Below, piece by piece: positions 9,582 through 19,453 of a DNA stretch of 64,000 nucleotides. The stretch comes from Gordonia phthalatica (lineage in GTDB: Bacteria > Actinomycetota > Actinomycetes > Mycobacteriales > Mycobacteriaceae). Position numbers and translations under genes: made by a program. The notes below the pieces were generated by a model, which was not told the origin of the DNA, searched no databases, and saw nothing but the letters and a program-made list of their open reading frames with translations. The DNA lies in NCBI RefSeq assembly GCF_001305675.1, contig NZ_CP011853.1, forward strand, positions 2,232,001 through 2,296,000. The letters run 5' to 3'. Within the stretch, counting starts at the first letter, position 1. Every line of letters starts with the position of its first letter.

Positions 9582-10466
9582 ATGACTAACGGGAACGAGC
9601 CCACCACTCCGGAGGATCCGGAGAACGAGAAGACGACGGTGGTGCAACGTCCGGACGAGTCTCAGACACCCGCCGCGCACACGCCCGACGCGGCCGACGC
9701 AGCGACGCAGATCGGCCAGCCGACCCCGGTGCAACCCGTACCCGAGCCGCAGCCGGTGCAGCCGACCCAGCAGTTCGGCGGACCGACCGAGCAGTTCGGC
9801 GGCCCCACCGAGCAGTTCGGTCCGTCCGGTCAGCCGCAGTCGACTGCCGGGTTCACCCAGCCGCAGCCGCAGTACGGACAGACCGGCCAGCCGGGCCAGT
9901 TCACCGCACCGCAGCAGTACGGCGCACCGGCGTACGGCCAGCCGCAGCCGCAATACGGTCAGCAACAGCAGCAGTACGGCCAGCAGGCCCAGTACGGCCA
10001 GGTCCCGCCGCAGGGGCAACAGCAGCCGCAGTACGGCCAGCCCGCCTACGGGCAGCAGCCGTTCGGTCAGCAGCCGGGGCAGCCGACAGGCGATCCCACG
10101 CTGAATCCGTTCACGCAGCCTGCGGGCAAGCAGGGGAGCAAGGGCAAGCTCATCGGCATCGGCGCGGGAGTACTGGTGCTCATCGCCGCGATCGTCGCCA
10201 TCACCGCGCTGTGGCTGCCGGGCTGGGCGGGCAAGAGCCTGAACCAGACGGCCGTGCAGGACGGCGTCACCAAGATTCTGACCGATGCCGAGCCGGAGGG
10301 CTACGGGATCACCGACGTCAAGGACGTCCAGTGCCCCGACGGTCAGAAGATCGAGGTGGACGCGACGTTCACCTGCTCGCTCAAGGCGAATGGTGAGAAC
10401 AAGCACGTCACCGTCACGATCAAGGACAAGGACGGCACCTACGAGGTGTCGCGTCCCACCAACTGA
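9582..10466 (+). CDS. DUF4333 membrane protein with Gln/Pro-rich cytoplasmic region
   Basis: This 294-residue protein has a low-complexity N-terminal half rich in Gln, Pro and Gly with repeats of QFGGPTE and QYGQ. One membrane helix follows (about 187-208, GAGVLVLIAAIVAITAL). The C-terminal DUF4333 domain of about 80 residues carries two cysteines (VQCPDG and FTCSL) that may form a disulfide outside the membrane. The position after helY matches Rv2091c of M. tuberculosis. The function is unknown. The ATG follows GAGGAGGAAG. Confidence 0.85.
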   Translation: MTNGNEPTTPEDPENEKTTVVQRPDESQTPAAHTPDAADAATQIGQPTPVQPVPEPQPVQPTQQFGGPTEQFGGPTEQFGPSGQPQSTAGFTQPQPQYGQTGQPGQFTAPQQYGAPAYGQPQPQYGQQQQQYGQQAQYGQVPPQGQQQPQYGQPAYGQQPFGQQPGQPTGDPTLNPFTQPAGKQGSKGKLIGIGAGVLVLIAAIVAITALWLPGWAGKSLNQTAVQDGVTKILTDAEPEGYGITDVKDVQCPDGQKIEVDATFTCSLKANGENKHVTVTIKDKDGTYEVSRPTN

Positions 10467-10494
10467 TCTCCGATCGGCCGGTCAACGGTCGAAC

Positions 10495-10538
10495 TGCGAG
10501 AAGGCCGACCTGACCTCCGTCAGGTCGGCCTTCTCGCA
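10495..10538. terminator. Perfect 19-bp hairpin between convergent genes
   Basis: Arms at 10495-10513 and 10520-10538 are fully complementary with a six-base loop. It sits between the convergent DUF4333 gene and the exonuclease gene, so it can terminate both transcripts. There is no long T run, as usual for high-GC Actinobacteria. Confidence 0.85.
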
Positions 10539-10582
10539 TCCGATTCTTCTCAGTCCGATCGCCCTGTCGATCGGTCGGCGGG

Positions 10583-11524
10583 TCACTCCCAGCCCAGCGC
10601 CGTCCCGAGCCGACCGATGCTCGCGTCGATCCCGAGTTCCGCGACGAGCCGATCCAGTCCGTCGCGATCGGCCGGAACCGGCGGCAACGCATCGGAATCC
10701 GTGCTGTCGATGGTGTCGGCATCGGTCCGCACGGCGACCACGGTCCGGGCCGCGGCGAGGTACTCCTTCGAATTCTGGATCGAGTTCCTGGCGCGCGTCG
10801 GAACGGCGGACCCCTCGTCATAGGCCGCGGCCTCGAGGGCGTCGAGGGAGCCGAACTGGGTCAGCAGTTTGGCTCCGGTCTTCTCGCCGATGCCGGGGAC
10901 TCCCGGCAGCCCGTCGGACGGATCACCGCGCAGGATGGACATCTCCGCGTACGCCACACCGGCCCGCTCTACCGGAACCGCGTACTTCGCCGCGACCTCC
11001 TCGGGACCCATCAACTCGGCCTTGGCCAGCCCGCGGCCCACGTACAGCACCCGGACGGGAACGGGATCCTCGGCGACCACCTGCAGCAGATCGCGATCGC
11101 CGCTGACCACGAGGACGTCGTCGACCGCCTCGTGGAACGCCAAGGTGCCGATGACGTCGTCGGCTTCGCAGCCCTGCGCGCCCGAGGTGCGGATGCCCGC
11201 ACAGCGGAGCACGTCGAGGATCATGCCGACCTGCGGCGTCAGCGTGTCGGGCACCTCTTCGGATCCGTCGGTGGCTCCCTCGGCGACTCGGTGCGCCTTG
11301 TAGGAGGGGATGAGGTCCGTGCGGAACGCCGGCCGCCAATCCAGGTCCAGACACACCACCAGGCGGGTGGGTTGATGGGTCGTCACCAGCGAGGCGATGG
11401 TGTCGACGAAGCCGCGTACCGCGTTGACGGGCCGTCCGTCAGGTGCGGTCATCTTCTCGGGCAGCGCATAGAAGGAACGAAACCACAGACTCGCCCCGTC
11501 GAGGAGCATCACCGATCCGGTCAT
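10583..11524 (-). CDS. 5'-3' exonuclease (PolA N-terminal-like, FEN family)
   Basis: This 313-residue protein resembles the 5' nuclease domain of DNA polymerase I without the polymerase part. It begins with [18 protein letters not shown], whose Asp is a metal ligand. It carries further acidic clusters in [14 protein letters not shown] and [11 protein letters not shown], and the helix-hairpin-helix [17 protein letters not shown]. The family removes RNA primers and flaps. The position matches Rv2090. I chose the ATG at 11524; another ATG six codons upstream is possible. Confidence 0.9.
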   Translation of the reverse strand: MTGSVMLLDGASLWFRSFYALPEKMTAPDGRPVNAVRGFVDTIASLVTTHQPTRLVVCLDLDWRPAFRTDLIPSYKAHRVAEGATDGSEEVPDTLTPQVGMILDVLRCAGIRTSGAQGCEADDVIGTLAFHEAVDDVLVVSGDRDLLQVVAEDPVPVRVLYVGRGLAKAELMGPEEVAAKYAVPVERAGVAYAEMSILRGDPSDGLPGVPGIGEKTGAKLLTQFGSLDALEAAAYDEGSAVPTRARNSIQNSKEYLAAARTVVAVRTDADTIDSTDSDALPPVPADRDGLDRLVAELGIDASIGRLGTALGWE

Positions 11525-11569
11525 GGGAACAGCCTTCCACACCGACGATCAGGACCGGCATCCGTCCAA

Positions 11570-11575
11570 TACTCT
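11570..11575 (+). promoter_or_regulatory. -10 box of the pepE-like gene, predicted leaderless start
   Basis: TACTCT lies exactly 12 bases (first T to A of ATG) before the peptidase start codon, with no ribosome site between them. It lies between two divergent genes. Confidence 0.5.
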
Positions 11576-11581
11576 GGTGGC

Positions 11582-12700
11582 ATGGCCAACAGATTCGCTT
11601 CCGATGTGTACGCCCGGCGCCTGGAGCGCGCCGCCGAGTTGACCCGTGAGGCCGAGTTCGATGCGATCGTCGTCGGGACCGGCCCCGACTTCCGGTACCT
11701 CACCGGATCGGAGGCCGAGACCTTCGAGCGACTGACGGCCCTGGTGATTCCGGCGGCCGGTGCGGCGCGGGTGGTGACCGCCCGCTTGGAGCTGGCCTCA
11801 CTGCGGGACTCGGCGATCGGCGACCTCGGCATCGAGATCGCCGACTGGGTCGACGGCGAGGATCCGTACGCGTTGGCACTCGCCGGACTGGGCGACGACC
11901 CTCGGCTCGCGGTGTCCGACGCCCTGCCCGCGCTGCACCTGATTCCACTCGCGGAGCGGACGGCGGTGCCGCCGCGACTGGCGACCCCGGTGCTGCGGGA
12001 ACTCCGGATGATCAAGGACGACGCCGAACTCGACGCCCTGCGGCGGGCGGGCGCCGCGATCGACCGGGTCCACGCGAGGATGGCGGAGTTCCTCAAGCCC
12101 GGTCGCACCGAAGCCGAGGTCGCCGCTGACATCGACGCCGCGATCCGCGCCGAAGGCCACGACCTGGCGGAATTCATCATCGTCGGATCCGGCCCCAACG
12201 GCGCCGACCCACACCACGAGCACTCCGAGCGCGTCATCGGCGCCGACGACATCGTCGTCATCGACATCGGCGGTCCGGTACAGCCCGGCTACAACTCCGA
12301 CTCGACTCGCACCTACTGCTTCGGCGAGCCCCGCGCGGACATCGCCGAGGCCTACGCCGCGCTGGAACGCGCACAGGCCGCCGCGGTGGCCGCGGTGCGG
12401 CCGGGCGTCACTGCGGAGAGCATCGACGCCGCCGCCCGCGACCTCCTCGTCGACGCCGGACTGGGCGACCGTTTCATCCACCGCACCGGCCACGGCATCG
12501 GCCTGTCGGTGCACGAGGAGCCGTACATCGTGGCAGGCAACACGGACGTGCTGCGGGAGGGCATGGCCTTCAGCGTGGAGCCGGGCGTCTACTTCGGCGG
12601 GGACTGGGGTGCGCGGATCGAGGACATCGTCATCGTCACCGCCGACGGTTGCGAACCGGTGAACACCCGTCCGCACTCGCTCGTCGTGCTGCCTGCCTGA
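11582..12700 (+). CDS. pepE: Xaa-Pro dipeptidase/aminopeptidase (M24 family)
   Basis: This 372-residue protein has a creatinase N-terminal domain followed by a pita-bread M24 catalytic domain. Visible metal ligands and catalytic residues include DIGGPVQPGYNSDSTRTY (two Asp), HRTGHGIGLSVHEEPY (His and Glu) and FSVEPGVYF (Glu). M24 enzymes of this type cut dipeptides or N-terminal residues before proline. The position relative to the exonuclease matches M. tuberculosis pepE (Rv2089c). It converges on the next gene with only six bases between stops. Confidence 0.88.
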   Translation: MANRFASDVYARRLERAAELTREAEFDAIVVGTGPDFRYLTGSEAETFERLTALVIPAAGAARVVTARLELASLRDSAIGDLGIEIADWVDGEDPYALALAGLGDDPRLAVSDALPALHLIPLAERTAVPPRLATPVLRELRMIKDDAELDALRRAGAAIDRVHARMAEFLKPGRTEAEVAADIDAAIRAEGHDLAEFIIVGSGPNGADPHHEHSERVIGADDIVVIDIGGPVQPGYNSDSTRTYCFGEPRADIAEAYAALERAQAAAVAAVRPGVTAESIDAAARDLLVDAGLGDRFIHRTGHGIGLSVHEEPYIVAGNTDVLREGMAFSVEPGVYFGGDWGARIEDIVIVTADGCEPVNTRPHSLVVLPA

Positions 12701-12706
12701 TCCCGC

Positions 12707-13111
12707 TCAGGCGCCGAACATCCCGGCCGAACCCATGACGCGCACGATGTCCATCGTGATCACGACGCGGCGCGGGTTCGGTTTCGGCTGCCGGTAGCGG
12801 GCTGCGTACCGCTGCACGGCGTCGGCCACCGCCTCCGGATCCCGGTGCACCGCGACGGGTCCCTCCAGCGTCAGCCAGCGCGGACCGTCGACGTGGGTGA
12901 GCGCCGCATAGCCGCCGCGCTCGGCGTTGCGGACCTTCTGCGAGCCGTCGAAGGTGATGACGCGTGCCCGGCCCGCTTCCGCGTCGAAGGTGAAGCCGAC
13001 CGCCACGACGTGCGGCGTCCCGTCCGCGCGGAGGGTGGTGAGGCTCGCGAGGTGGTACTCGGCGAGCATCGTCCGGGCGTCGGACGAGAGATCGGTGACA
13101 CTGCGGCTCAT
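12707..13111 (-). CDS. PPOX-fold F420-dependent oxidoreductase (Rv2074-like biliverdin reductase)
   Basis: This 134-residue split-barrel protein closely resembles M. tuberculosis Rv2074 in length and in segments such as [20 protein letters not shown] and [19 protein letters not shown]. Rv2074 was shown to reduce biliverdin with F420H2. No signal peptide is present. The ATG at 13111 gives the normal Rv2074 length; the frame stays open upstream, but that part does not look like the family. It diverges from the SDR gene, as Rv2074 and Rv2073c are neighbours in M. tuberculosis. Confidence 0.85.
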   Translation of the reverse strand: MSRSVTDLSSDARTMLAEYHLASLTTLRADGTPHVVAVGFTFDAEAGRARVITFDGSQKVRNAERGGYAALTHVDGPRWLTLEGPVAVHRDPEAVADAVQRYAARYRQPKPNPRRVVITMDIVRVMGSAGMFGA

Positions 13112-13191
13112 GGCGTCACGGTATCGCCGTGCGCCGCACCCGATCCCACCCGGTCGCCACACCGGGGCCGACCGCCCGCGATACTGGGTGC

Positions 13192-13941
13192 GTGGGAACG
13201 ATCATTGTCTTCGGAGGACGCAGCGAGATCGGCGTCGCGACCGCGGCACGCCTGGCGCACGGGCAGCGGGTGGTTCTGGCGGCGCGACGGCCGGACGACC
13301 TGGTCGCCGAGAGCGCCATCCTGATGGCGGCGGGCGCCACCGCGGTCGACACCGTCGCGTTCGACGCCGACGACATCGCGTCGCACCCGGGACTCGTCGA
13401 GCGGTTGTTCGCGGAGCACTCTCCGGTCGACGTCGCGATCGTGGCGTTCGGCATCCTGGGCGACGCCGCCCGCGCCGAGACCGACGTCGACCACGCCCTG
13501 CAGATCGCGCACACGGACTATTACGCGCAGATCAGCGTGATGACCCCGCTGGCCGTCGCCCTTCGGAAGCAGGGGAGCGGCACCATCATCGCGTTCTCCT
13601 CGGTCGCCGGCGTCCGCGTTCGGCGTGCCAACTACGTCTACGGATCGACCAAGGCCGGTCTGGACGGCTTCGCGAGCGGCCTCGCCGACGCCCTCCACGG
13701 TTCCGGCGTCCACCTGCTGCTGGCGCGTCCCGGTTTCGTGATCGGCGCGATGACCCGTGAACTGATGGAGTCGGGCGTCAAGCCCGCACCGTTCTCCAGT
13801 ACGGCGGACGAGGTCGCCGACGCCGTCGCCAAGGCCTATCACCGGGGGAAGGGCGAGGTCTGGATCCCGGGTGTCCTCCGCCCGATGTTCTTCGGCATGC
13901 GGCTGCTGCCGCGCGCCGTCTGGCGGCGCCTGCCGCGCTAG
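13192..13941 (+). CDS. Short-chain dehydrogenase/reductase (Rv2073c/DprE2-like)
   Basis: This 249-residue SDR has the nucleotide motif [16 protein letters not shown] at the extreme N-terminus and catalytic Ser in FSSVAG. The YGSTKAG segment supplies the Tyr-x3-Lys pair. The shape and length resemble the DprE2-like group that includes Rv2073c; the substrate is unknown. I chose the GTG at 13192 because it begins directly before the first beta strand, although the frame is open upstream. The C-terminal [14 protein letters not shown] may be membrane-associated. Confidence 0.82.
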   Translation: MGTIIVFGGRSEIGVATAARLAHGQRVVLAARRPDDLVAESAILMAAGATAVDTVAFDADDIASHPGLVERLFAEHSPVDVAIVAFGILGDAARAETDVDHALQIAHTDYYAQISVMTPLAVALRKQGSGTIIAFSSVAGVRVRRANYVYGSTKAGLDGFASGLADALHGSGVHLLLARPGFVIGAMTRELMESGVKPAPFSSTADEVADAVAKAYHRGKGEVWIPGVLRPMFFGMRLLPRAVWRRLPR

Positions 13942-13983
13942 GCGATTCGTTGCCCGTGGGAGCGAGGCTGAAGTCGGCAGTTC

Positions 13984-14082
13984 GTCGGACGAGGCGGCCC
14001 TCCCGCGCCACTTCGCGCCTCGTCGCACCAGTTCTGTCTTTCGCACTCGGTCGCGACTGAGTGCGAGAAACAGAGGTGGTGC
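13984..14082. repeat. Palindromic intergenic repeat, copy A
   Basis: A long imperfect palindrome (14025-14082) is centred on CACTCGGTCGCGACTGAGTG. Next to it is an extension of about 40 bases (13984-14024). The whole block matches, in inverted orientation, the block at 43421-43519. It lies between the convergent SDR and CobG-like genes. Confidence 0.85.
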
Positions 14083-14110
14083 GACTCGCAGACAAGTACA
14101 ACCGTCGCGG

Positions 14111-14641
14111 TCAGGCCCACTCCGAGGTCGCGTCGAAGATGAAGCCCAGGGGAGCCAAGACCCGGACCACGGTCTCTGCGACCGGCTCCGTCAGCCCGCC
14201 GAGCAGGATCTCCCGCCGCCGGGTGAAGACGACGGGGACGCCGACCGCTGCCGCGTAGCGTGCCTGCTCGGCCGACAGGCGAGCGTGCGCGGTGACCGCT
14301 CCGAGCACCACCAGGCCGTCGTCGCCGGCGAGCCAGCCGACGCGCGACGGCTCGTCGATCCCGTCGACCGTTGCCGGCGCGGCCCCGGTCGCTCCGAGCC
14401 CGGCGGCCGCGAGGCGATCGCCGAACCCGCTCGCGTGCCGTTCGGCGATGCCGTGCACCTCCAGGTGTCGGTGTCGCGTCACCTGCACGTGGTCGGCGTC
14501 GAAGTCCTGTACGGCGACGGCCAGCGCCTCCAGCGCTGCGGCCTCGATGACGCCGTCACGCAGGTGGATCCTCGCCAGGAGACGATCGGACTCCGGCATG
14601 CGGTGGAAGACGCCCGCCGGCCGTCCCTCGGAGATGCTCAC
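14111..14641 (-). CDS. CobG-like protein reduced to two ferredoxin-like half-domains
   Basis: This 176-residue protein resembles the nitrite/sulfite-reductase ferredoxin-like half-domains of CobG (precorrin-3B synthase). The first is near residues 18-70 (DRLLARIHLRDGVIEAAALE, VQVTRHRHLEVHGI) and the second near 100-170 (VGWLAGDDGLVVLGAVTAHA). CobG is normally about 360 residues and carries a cysteine-ligated 4Fe-4S/siroheme-type centre between the halves. No cysteine occurs anywhere here, so it cannot hold that cluster. The function is unknown. The neighbouring SDR and Rv2074-like genes lie beside cob genes in M. tuberculosis. Confidence 0.65.
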   Translation of the reverse strand: MSISEGRPAGVFHRMPESDRLLARIHLRDGVIEAAALEALAVAVQDFDADHVQVTRHRHLEVHGIAERHASGFGDRLAAAGLGATGAAPATVDGIDEPSRVGWLAGDDGLVVLGAVTAHARLSAEQARYAAAVGVPVVFTRRREILLGGLTEPVAETVVRVLAPLGFIFDATSEWA

Positions 14642-14718
14642 GGGTCCAGGGTAGGACGACCCGGCAATTGCCTCGACCGCCCGGGAGCAAAATCGCGACT
14701 TCGTACGTTGGAGGAGAT

Positions 14719-15258
14719 ATGAGGTACATCTTCGTGGGTTATGTCGTCGCCGAGGTCGCCGCCTTCTGGGCGATGACCGCTCTGCTCGGATTCGGATGGG
14801 CGTTCCTGATCACCCTCCTCGCCACGGGCGTCGGGTACGCGATGCTCGGCCGTCGCGCCCGGAATCTGGGCACCGACGTCCGGAAGGCGATGCGTCAGGA
14901 GATCGCTCCCGGCAAGCCGCTGACGGATTCGGCGCTCTTCGGCGTCGCAGCCCTCCTGACGGTCCTGCCCGGTGTGGTGTCGACCGTCGTCGGGCTCCTG
15001 CTGATGACGCGGCCCGCGCGCACTGCTCTCCGCCCGGTGGTGGCCGCGACCGCCGCTCGCCGCGCGACCCGCATGACCGAACAGCTCACCGTCGTCGATC
15101 TCGGCGGCGGACCCGCCGGCGGTCGCGGATTCGGCTTCGGTCACCACGACTACATCGACGGATCGGTGGACGCCGACATCGTCGACACCACCGTCCGGAA
15201 TCCCGACGGATCGGTCTACGTGGACATCCCGCAGCTGCCGCGCGCCGCACGCGACTGA
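14719..15258 (+). CDS. fxsA: FxsA family membrane protein
   Basis: This 179-residue protein has FxsA-like topology. An N-terminal pair of membrane helices (YIFVGYVVAEVAAFWAMTALLG is the first) and a third helix (LFGVAALLTVLPGVVSTVVG) are followed by a polar, Gly- and Asp-rich cytoplasmic tail. FxsA was named for suppressing phage exclusion by F plasmid in E. coli; its cellular role here is unknown. The ATG follows GGAGGAGAT. It heads a run of + strand genes similar to the M. tuberculosis fxsA-ppm1 region. Confidence 0.85.
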   Translation: MRYIFVGYVVAEVAAFWAMTALLGFGWAFLITLLATGVGYAMLGRRARNLGTDVRKAMRQEIAPGKPLTDSALFGVAALLTVLPGVVSTVVGLLLMTRPARTALRPVVAATAARRATRMTEQLTVVDLGGGPAGGRGFGFGHHDYIDGSVDADIVDTTVRNPDGSVYVDIPQLPRAARD

Positions 15259-15325
15259 CCCGCAACCCGCGCTCCCCGCGGACGTGACGAACGCGACGGG
15301 CGAGCACCCGAGCGCGTCTGGGAGA

Positions 15326-16951
15326 ATGGCCGACGTGACGACGCAGTTGCTTCTCGGTGGCATGGTCTACTCCTCTCCCGCGGTTCCGGACGCGACGGCG
15401 ATGGCGGTGACCGACGGAACGGTCGTATGGGTGGGGTCCGACGACGTCGGCCGCGCCCTGCACCCCGACGCGGAGGTCGTGGACCTGGAGGGCCGGTTCG
15501 TCAGTCCGGCATTCGTGGACTCCCACGTGCACCTCACCGACACGGGCATCGCCCTCGGCGGCCTCAACCTGTCGGGGGCCACCAGCCGCACCGACTGCCT
15601 GAATCAGCTGGCCGCCTACCTCTCCACCCACGACGACGAGCTGGTCTGGGGCCTGGGCTGGGACTCCTCGGCGTGGGCGGGCGACGAAGCCGGTCAGGCC
15701 ACCCCGCCCAGCACCTCGGAGATCGACGCCGTCGCGGGCGGTCGTGCGGTCTACCTCGCCCGGATCGACGAGCACTCGGCCGCCGCATCGAGCGCCCTGC
15801 GTCGCCTGGTGCCGGGACTGGAGGCCGAACACGGCTTCTCCGCCGAAGAGCCCCTGGTCGCCGACGCGCACCATCGCGTTCGCGCCGCGGCCCGCAACCT
15901 CATCACGCCGGCCGCCCGCCGCAAGGCGCAGGTCGCGGCGCTCGATCACGCCGCCTCCCGCGGTGTGGTGGCCGTCCACGAGAACGGCGGACCGGACATC
16001 AGCGGTCTGGAGGACTTCCGCTCCATCGCCGACGTTCAGCACGGCGTTCTGGTCCGCCGGTACTGGGGCGAGGCGGCGGCGTCGCCCGACGAAGTGACCG
16101 CCATCCTGGAACGGACCGGCGCCGACGCGATCGGCGGCGACCTGTTCGTCGACGGGGCCCTGGGTTCGCACACCGCGTGGCTCACCGAGCCGTACTCCGA
16201 CGCCGCCGACACGACCGGCGTCCGCTACCTGTCCGACCAGGTGATCCTCGATCACCTCCGAGCCACCACGCAGGCTCGCGTGCAGGCCGGCTTCCACATG
16301 ATCGGCGACGCGGCGACCACCGCCGTCGCCGAAGCCCTGCAGATCCTGATCGACGAGCTGGGCACCCCGGCGCTCGCCAGTTGCGTGCATCGTCTCGAGC
16401 ACGCCGAGATGGTCACCCGCGAACAGGCCGAGATCTTCGCGCGCTGCGGCACCGTCGCCAGCATGCAGCCGCTCTTCGACCACACCTGGGGCGGCACCGA
16501 CGATCTCTACGCGACCCGGTTGGGTGACCGCGGCACCACCTTGAACGACTTCGCGATGCTCGCGAAAGCCGGTGTGTCCCTGGCATTCTCCAGCGACTCA
16601 CCGGTCTGCGACATCGACCCGTGGGCCACCGTCCAGGCGGCCGCACACCACCGGACGGCCACCAGCTCCATCTCGCCGCGTGCCGCCTTCGCCGCCGCGA
16701 CCCGCGGCGGCTGGCGTGCGGCAGGCAGCAACGACGGCCTCACCGGCACCCTGGTGCCGGGCGCCCCCGCTCACTACGCCGTGTGGGACGTCGACGAGCT
16801 GGTCGTCGCCGCCTCCCACGAGGGCGTGCAGCGGTGGTCCACCGATCCCCGCTCCCGCGTCCCGGCGCTTCCCGACGTGAGTCTCGGAGCCGAGCTCCCG
16901 GCGTGCGTCCAGACGGTCGCGAACGGCGAGACGATCTACCGGCGCGCGTGA
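15326..16951 (+). CDS. Amidohydrolase family 3 protein (YtcJ-like metal-dependent hydrolase)
   Basis: This protein of about 541 residues is a metal-dependent amidohydrolase. It has the N-terminal metal motif FVDSHVHLTD, an internal GFHMIGDAATT, HRLEHAEMV, and the late Asp in FSSDSPVCDIDP. The arrangement fits YtcJ/AepA-like enzymes with unknown amide or ester substrates. I chose the ATG at 15326, which follows GGGAGA; an in-frame GTG 14 codons upstream is possible. Its stop overlaps the start of lnt, so the genes are probably cotranscribed. Confidence 0.82.
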   Translation: MADVTTQLLLGGMVYSSPAVPDATAMAVTDGTVVWVGSDDVGRALHPDAEVVDLEGRFVSPAFVDSHVHLTDTGIALGGLNLSGATSRTDCLNQLAAYLSTHDDELVWGLGWDSSAWAGDEAGQATPPSTSEIDAVAGGRAVYLARIDEHSAAASSALRRLVPGLEAEHGFSAEEPLVADAHHRVRAAARNLITPAARRKAQVAALDHAASRGVVAVHENGGPDISGLEDFRSIADVQHGVLVRRYWGEAAASPDEVTAILERTGADAIGGDLFVDGALGSHTAWLTEPYSDAADTTGVRYLSDQVILDHLRATTQARVQAGFHMIGDAATTAVAEALQILIDELGTPALASCVHRLEHAEMVTREQAEIFARCGTVASMQPLFDHTWGGTDDLYATRLGDRGTTLNDFAMLAKAGVSLAFSSDSPVCDIDPWATVQAAAHHRTATSSISPRAAFAAATRGGWRAAGSNDGLTGTLVPGAPAHYAVWDVDELVVAASHEGVQRWSTDPRSRVPALPDVSLGAELPACVQTVANGETIYRRA

Positions 16952-18621
16952 GCCTCGCAGACGCCGAGTCGGCGACGACCACCGAACCCGCCCCCACCGT
17001 CACGGTGACCTGGTGGCATCGGGTCCTCGTCGCCGCCGCGGCGGGCGGCCTGATGTACGCCGCCTTTCCGCCCAACGATCACGTGTGGTGGTTGGCACCG
17101 ATCTCGCTGGGACTGCTGTACGCGGCGATGACCGTCGGACGCCCGTCGGTCCGCAGCTGTGCGGGTTCCGGCCTCGTCTTCGGGCTCGCGTTCTTCGTCC
17201 CGCTGCTCCCGTGGATCGGCGAGTACGTCGGAGCGCTCCCGTGGCTGGCGCTCGCGACCGTGATGGCCGCGTACACCGCCCTGTTCGGCGCGGTCGCCGC
17301 CGTGACGATGCGGCTGCCGTTCCGGCCCGTGTGGTTCGCCCTCAGCTGGGTGGCGATCGAGGCGGTCCGATCGGCGTTCCCGTTCGGCGGCTTCCCGTGG
17401 GGCCGGACCGCATTCAGCCAGGTCGACGGCCTGTATCTGCCCCTGACGTCGGTGATCGGCGCACCGGGCGTCGCGGGCGTCATCGCCTTGACCGGCGCCT
17501 CCGCCGTCGCGCTCATCGTCCGGCTGGTCGGCGATCGGCCGGCGCTGCGCTCGTGGACGGCCGCGGTCGCACTGGCGGCGCTGGTGCTGCCGCTCGGTGC
17601 CGGTGCCGTCCTGGCCGCGACCGGCAGCCCGTTCACGTCGAAGTCGGGGGAGACGAACGTGGTGGCGGTGCAGGGCAACGTGCCGCGCCTGGGACTGGAC
17701 TTCTCCAGCCAACGCCGCGCCGTCCTCGACAATCACGTCCGCGAGACGCTGACGATGGCCGCACAGGTGAACGACGGGACCCGCAAACAGCCGGACCTGG
17801 TGCTGTGGCCGGAGAACGCCGCGGACACTCCGCCGACCATCTATCCGGACGCCGCCGAGAGCATCCGCGCCGCCGTGACCGCGGCCCGCGCCCCGATCGC
17901 GTTCGGCACGTGGATCCCGATCGCCGGCGGCGACGGTGCCGGAACCACCAACTCGATCCTGCTGTGGGGCGAGCACGGCGGCTACGCCGACGCCGAGCCG
18001 TCGGGTCGATACGACAAGCACATCGTGCAGCCCTTCGGCGAATACCTGCCCTGGCGCAGCTTCTTCCGCCTGTTCTCGTCGTACGCGGACAGCGCAGGCG
18101 ACTTCAAGCCCGGTACCGGGCCGGCAGTCCTGACCGTCCCCGCCCGCAACGGCGACGTGGTGATGGGCATCGCGACCTGCTGGGAGGTGGCGTTCGACCG
18201 CGCGGCACAGCAGTCGATGCGGGAGGGCGCGCAGTTCCTGTTCGTCCCCACCAACAACGCGACCTTCGGCGAGACCGACATGACCTACCAGCAGCTCGCC
18301 ATGTCGCGGGTCCGGGCGGTGGAGACCGGTCGCAGCGTCGTCGTCGCCGCGACCAGCGGCGTCAGTGCACTCGTGTCCCCCGACGGATCGTTGATCGCGA
18401 GCAGCGGGATCTTCACTCCCGACCTGCTGCAGGCCGATCTGGAACTGCGCACCGGGCAGACCCTCGCCGTCCGTTTCGGGGCGTGGCCGCAGCGTCTCGT
18501 GGTGCTCTTGACAGCGGGTGCATTTTTGTACGTGCTGCGTCGACGCATTAGCCTCGATATGTTCACCGGTCGGAGGGGACCGGTCATGGAGAAGGAGCAC
18601 GATGGCCAGCAGGCATCCTGA
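16948..18621 (+). CDS. lnt: Apolipoprotein N-acyltransferase
   Basis: This 557-residue protein has six or more N-terminal membrane helices and a C-terminal nitrilase-fold domain. The nitrilase Glu-Lys-Cys triad is visible as [26 protein letters not shown] and [11 protein letters not shown]. Lnt adds a third acyl chain to the N-terminal Cys of lipoproteins. The GTG start overlaps the preceding stop. In M. tuberculosis this domain is fused to the mannosyltransferase; here the two are separate, with ppm starting inside the 3' end of lnt (20 bases of overlap). Confidence 0.93.
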   Translation: MSLADAESATTTEPAPTVTVTWWHRVLVAAAAGGLMYAAFPPNDHVWWLAPISLGLLYAAMTVGRPSVRSCAGSGLVFGLAFFVPLLPWIGEYVGALPWLALATVMAAYTALFGAVAAVTMRLPFRPVWFALSWVAIEAVRSAFPFGGFPWGRTAFSQVDGLYLPLTSVIGAPGVAGVIALTGASAVALIVRLVGDRPALRSWTAAVALAALVLPLGAGAVLAATGSPFTSKSGETNVVAVQGNVPRLGLDFSSQRRAVLDNHVRETLTMAAQVNDGTRKQPDLVLWPENAADTPPTIYPDAAESIRAAVTAARAPIAFGTWIPIAGGDGAGTTNSILLWGEHGGYADAEPSGRYDKHIVQPFGEYLPWRSFFRLFSSYADSAGDFKPGTGPAVLTVPARNGDVVMGIATCWEVAFDRAAQQSMREGAQFLFVPTNNATFGETDMTYQQLAMSRVRAVETGRSVVVAATSGVSALVSPDGSLIASSGIFTPDLLQADLELRTGQTLAVRFGAWPQRLVVLLTAGAFLYVLRRRISLDMFTGRRGPVMEKEHDGQQAS

Positions 18622-19381
18622 AGCGCGCATCATCGGCGAGAACGGCGAGGGCGCCCTCGTCGTGATTCCGACGTTCAACGAGCGTGAGAACCTGCCACTC
18701 ATCGTCGGCCGCCTCCTCGCCGCGCAGACCGGCATCCACGTCCTCGTGGTGGACGACTCCAGCCCGGACGGCACCGGCGACGTGGCCGAGCAGCTCGCCA
18801 CCGACGACGCCGCGGGCCGCATCCACGTGATGCACCGCACGGTGAAGGACGGGCTCGGCAAGGCCTACCTCGCGGGCTTCGCGTGGGGCCTGGAACGCGA
18901 CTACGCGGTCATCGTCGAGATGGACGCCGACGGCAGCCACGCCCCGGAGCAGTTGCACCGCCTGCTCGACGGCATCAACGCCGGCGCCGATCTGGTGATC
19001 GGCTCGCGTTATGTGCCGGGCGGCGCGCTGGTGAACTGGCCCAAACGCCGGGAGTTCCTGTCGAAGGGCGCCAACACCTATGCCCGCCTGGCGCTCGGCG
19101 CCAAGATCAAGGACATCACCGCGGGCTACCGCGCCTTCCGCCGCGAGGTCCTGGAGAAGATCGGCCTCGACCAGGTCGAGTCGGCCGGTTACTGCTTCCA
19201 GATCGACCTCGCGTGGCGTTCGCTGCAGAACGGCTTCACCATCCGCGAGGTCCCGATCACGTTCACCGAGCGCGCGATCGGCGAGTCGAAGATGGACGGC
19301 GGAGTGATCGCCGAATCGTTCCTGAACGTGGCCCGCTGGGGAATCCAGGGTCGGACGGCCAAGTTCCGCAAGAACAAGTAG
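18602..19381 (+). CDS. ppm1: Polyprenol-phosphate mannose synthase
   Basis: This 259-residue GT2 glycosyltransferase begins with [18 protein letters not shown] and [19 protein letters not shown], and carries the catalytic [13 protein letters not shown] (DxD-like). It transfers mannose from GDP-mannose to polyprenyl phosphate, feeding lipomannan and lipoarabinomannan synthesis. It has no membrane helix of its own and probably works with Lnt, which it follows with overlapping frames, as in species where the M. tuberculosis Ppm1 fusion is split. Confidence 0.93.
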   Translation: MASRHPEARIIGENGEGALVVIPTFNERENLPLIVGRLLAAQTGIHVLVVDDSSPDGTGDVAEQLATDDAAGRIHVMHRTVKDGLGKAYLAGFAWGLERDYAVIVEMDADGSHAPEQLHRLLDGINAGADLVIGSRYVPGGALVNWPKRREFLSKGANTYARLALGAKIKDITAGYRAFRREVLEKIGLDQVESAGYCFQIDLAWRSLQNGFTIREVPITFTERAIGESKMDGGVIAESFLNVARWGIQGRTAKFRKNK

Positions 19382-19392
19382 GAGCCAACGAC

Positions 19393-19431
19393 GAGTTCGG
19401 CCCCGGGAGAAGCACTCCCGGGGCCGAACTC
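19393..19431. terminator. 16-bp hairpin between convergent ppm1 and rbpA
   Basis: Arms 19393-19408 and 19416-19431 are perfectly complementary and GC-rich, with a seven-base loop. The position between convergent genes suggests bidirectional termination. Confidence 0.82.
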
Positions 19432-19453
19432 ATGCTTGGGGTAGGACGCCTCG

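Noticed and set aside
13129..13191. Longer N-terminus for the SDR at 13192
   Set aside because: The extra codons precede the first Rossmann strand and overlap the divergent promoter region.
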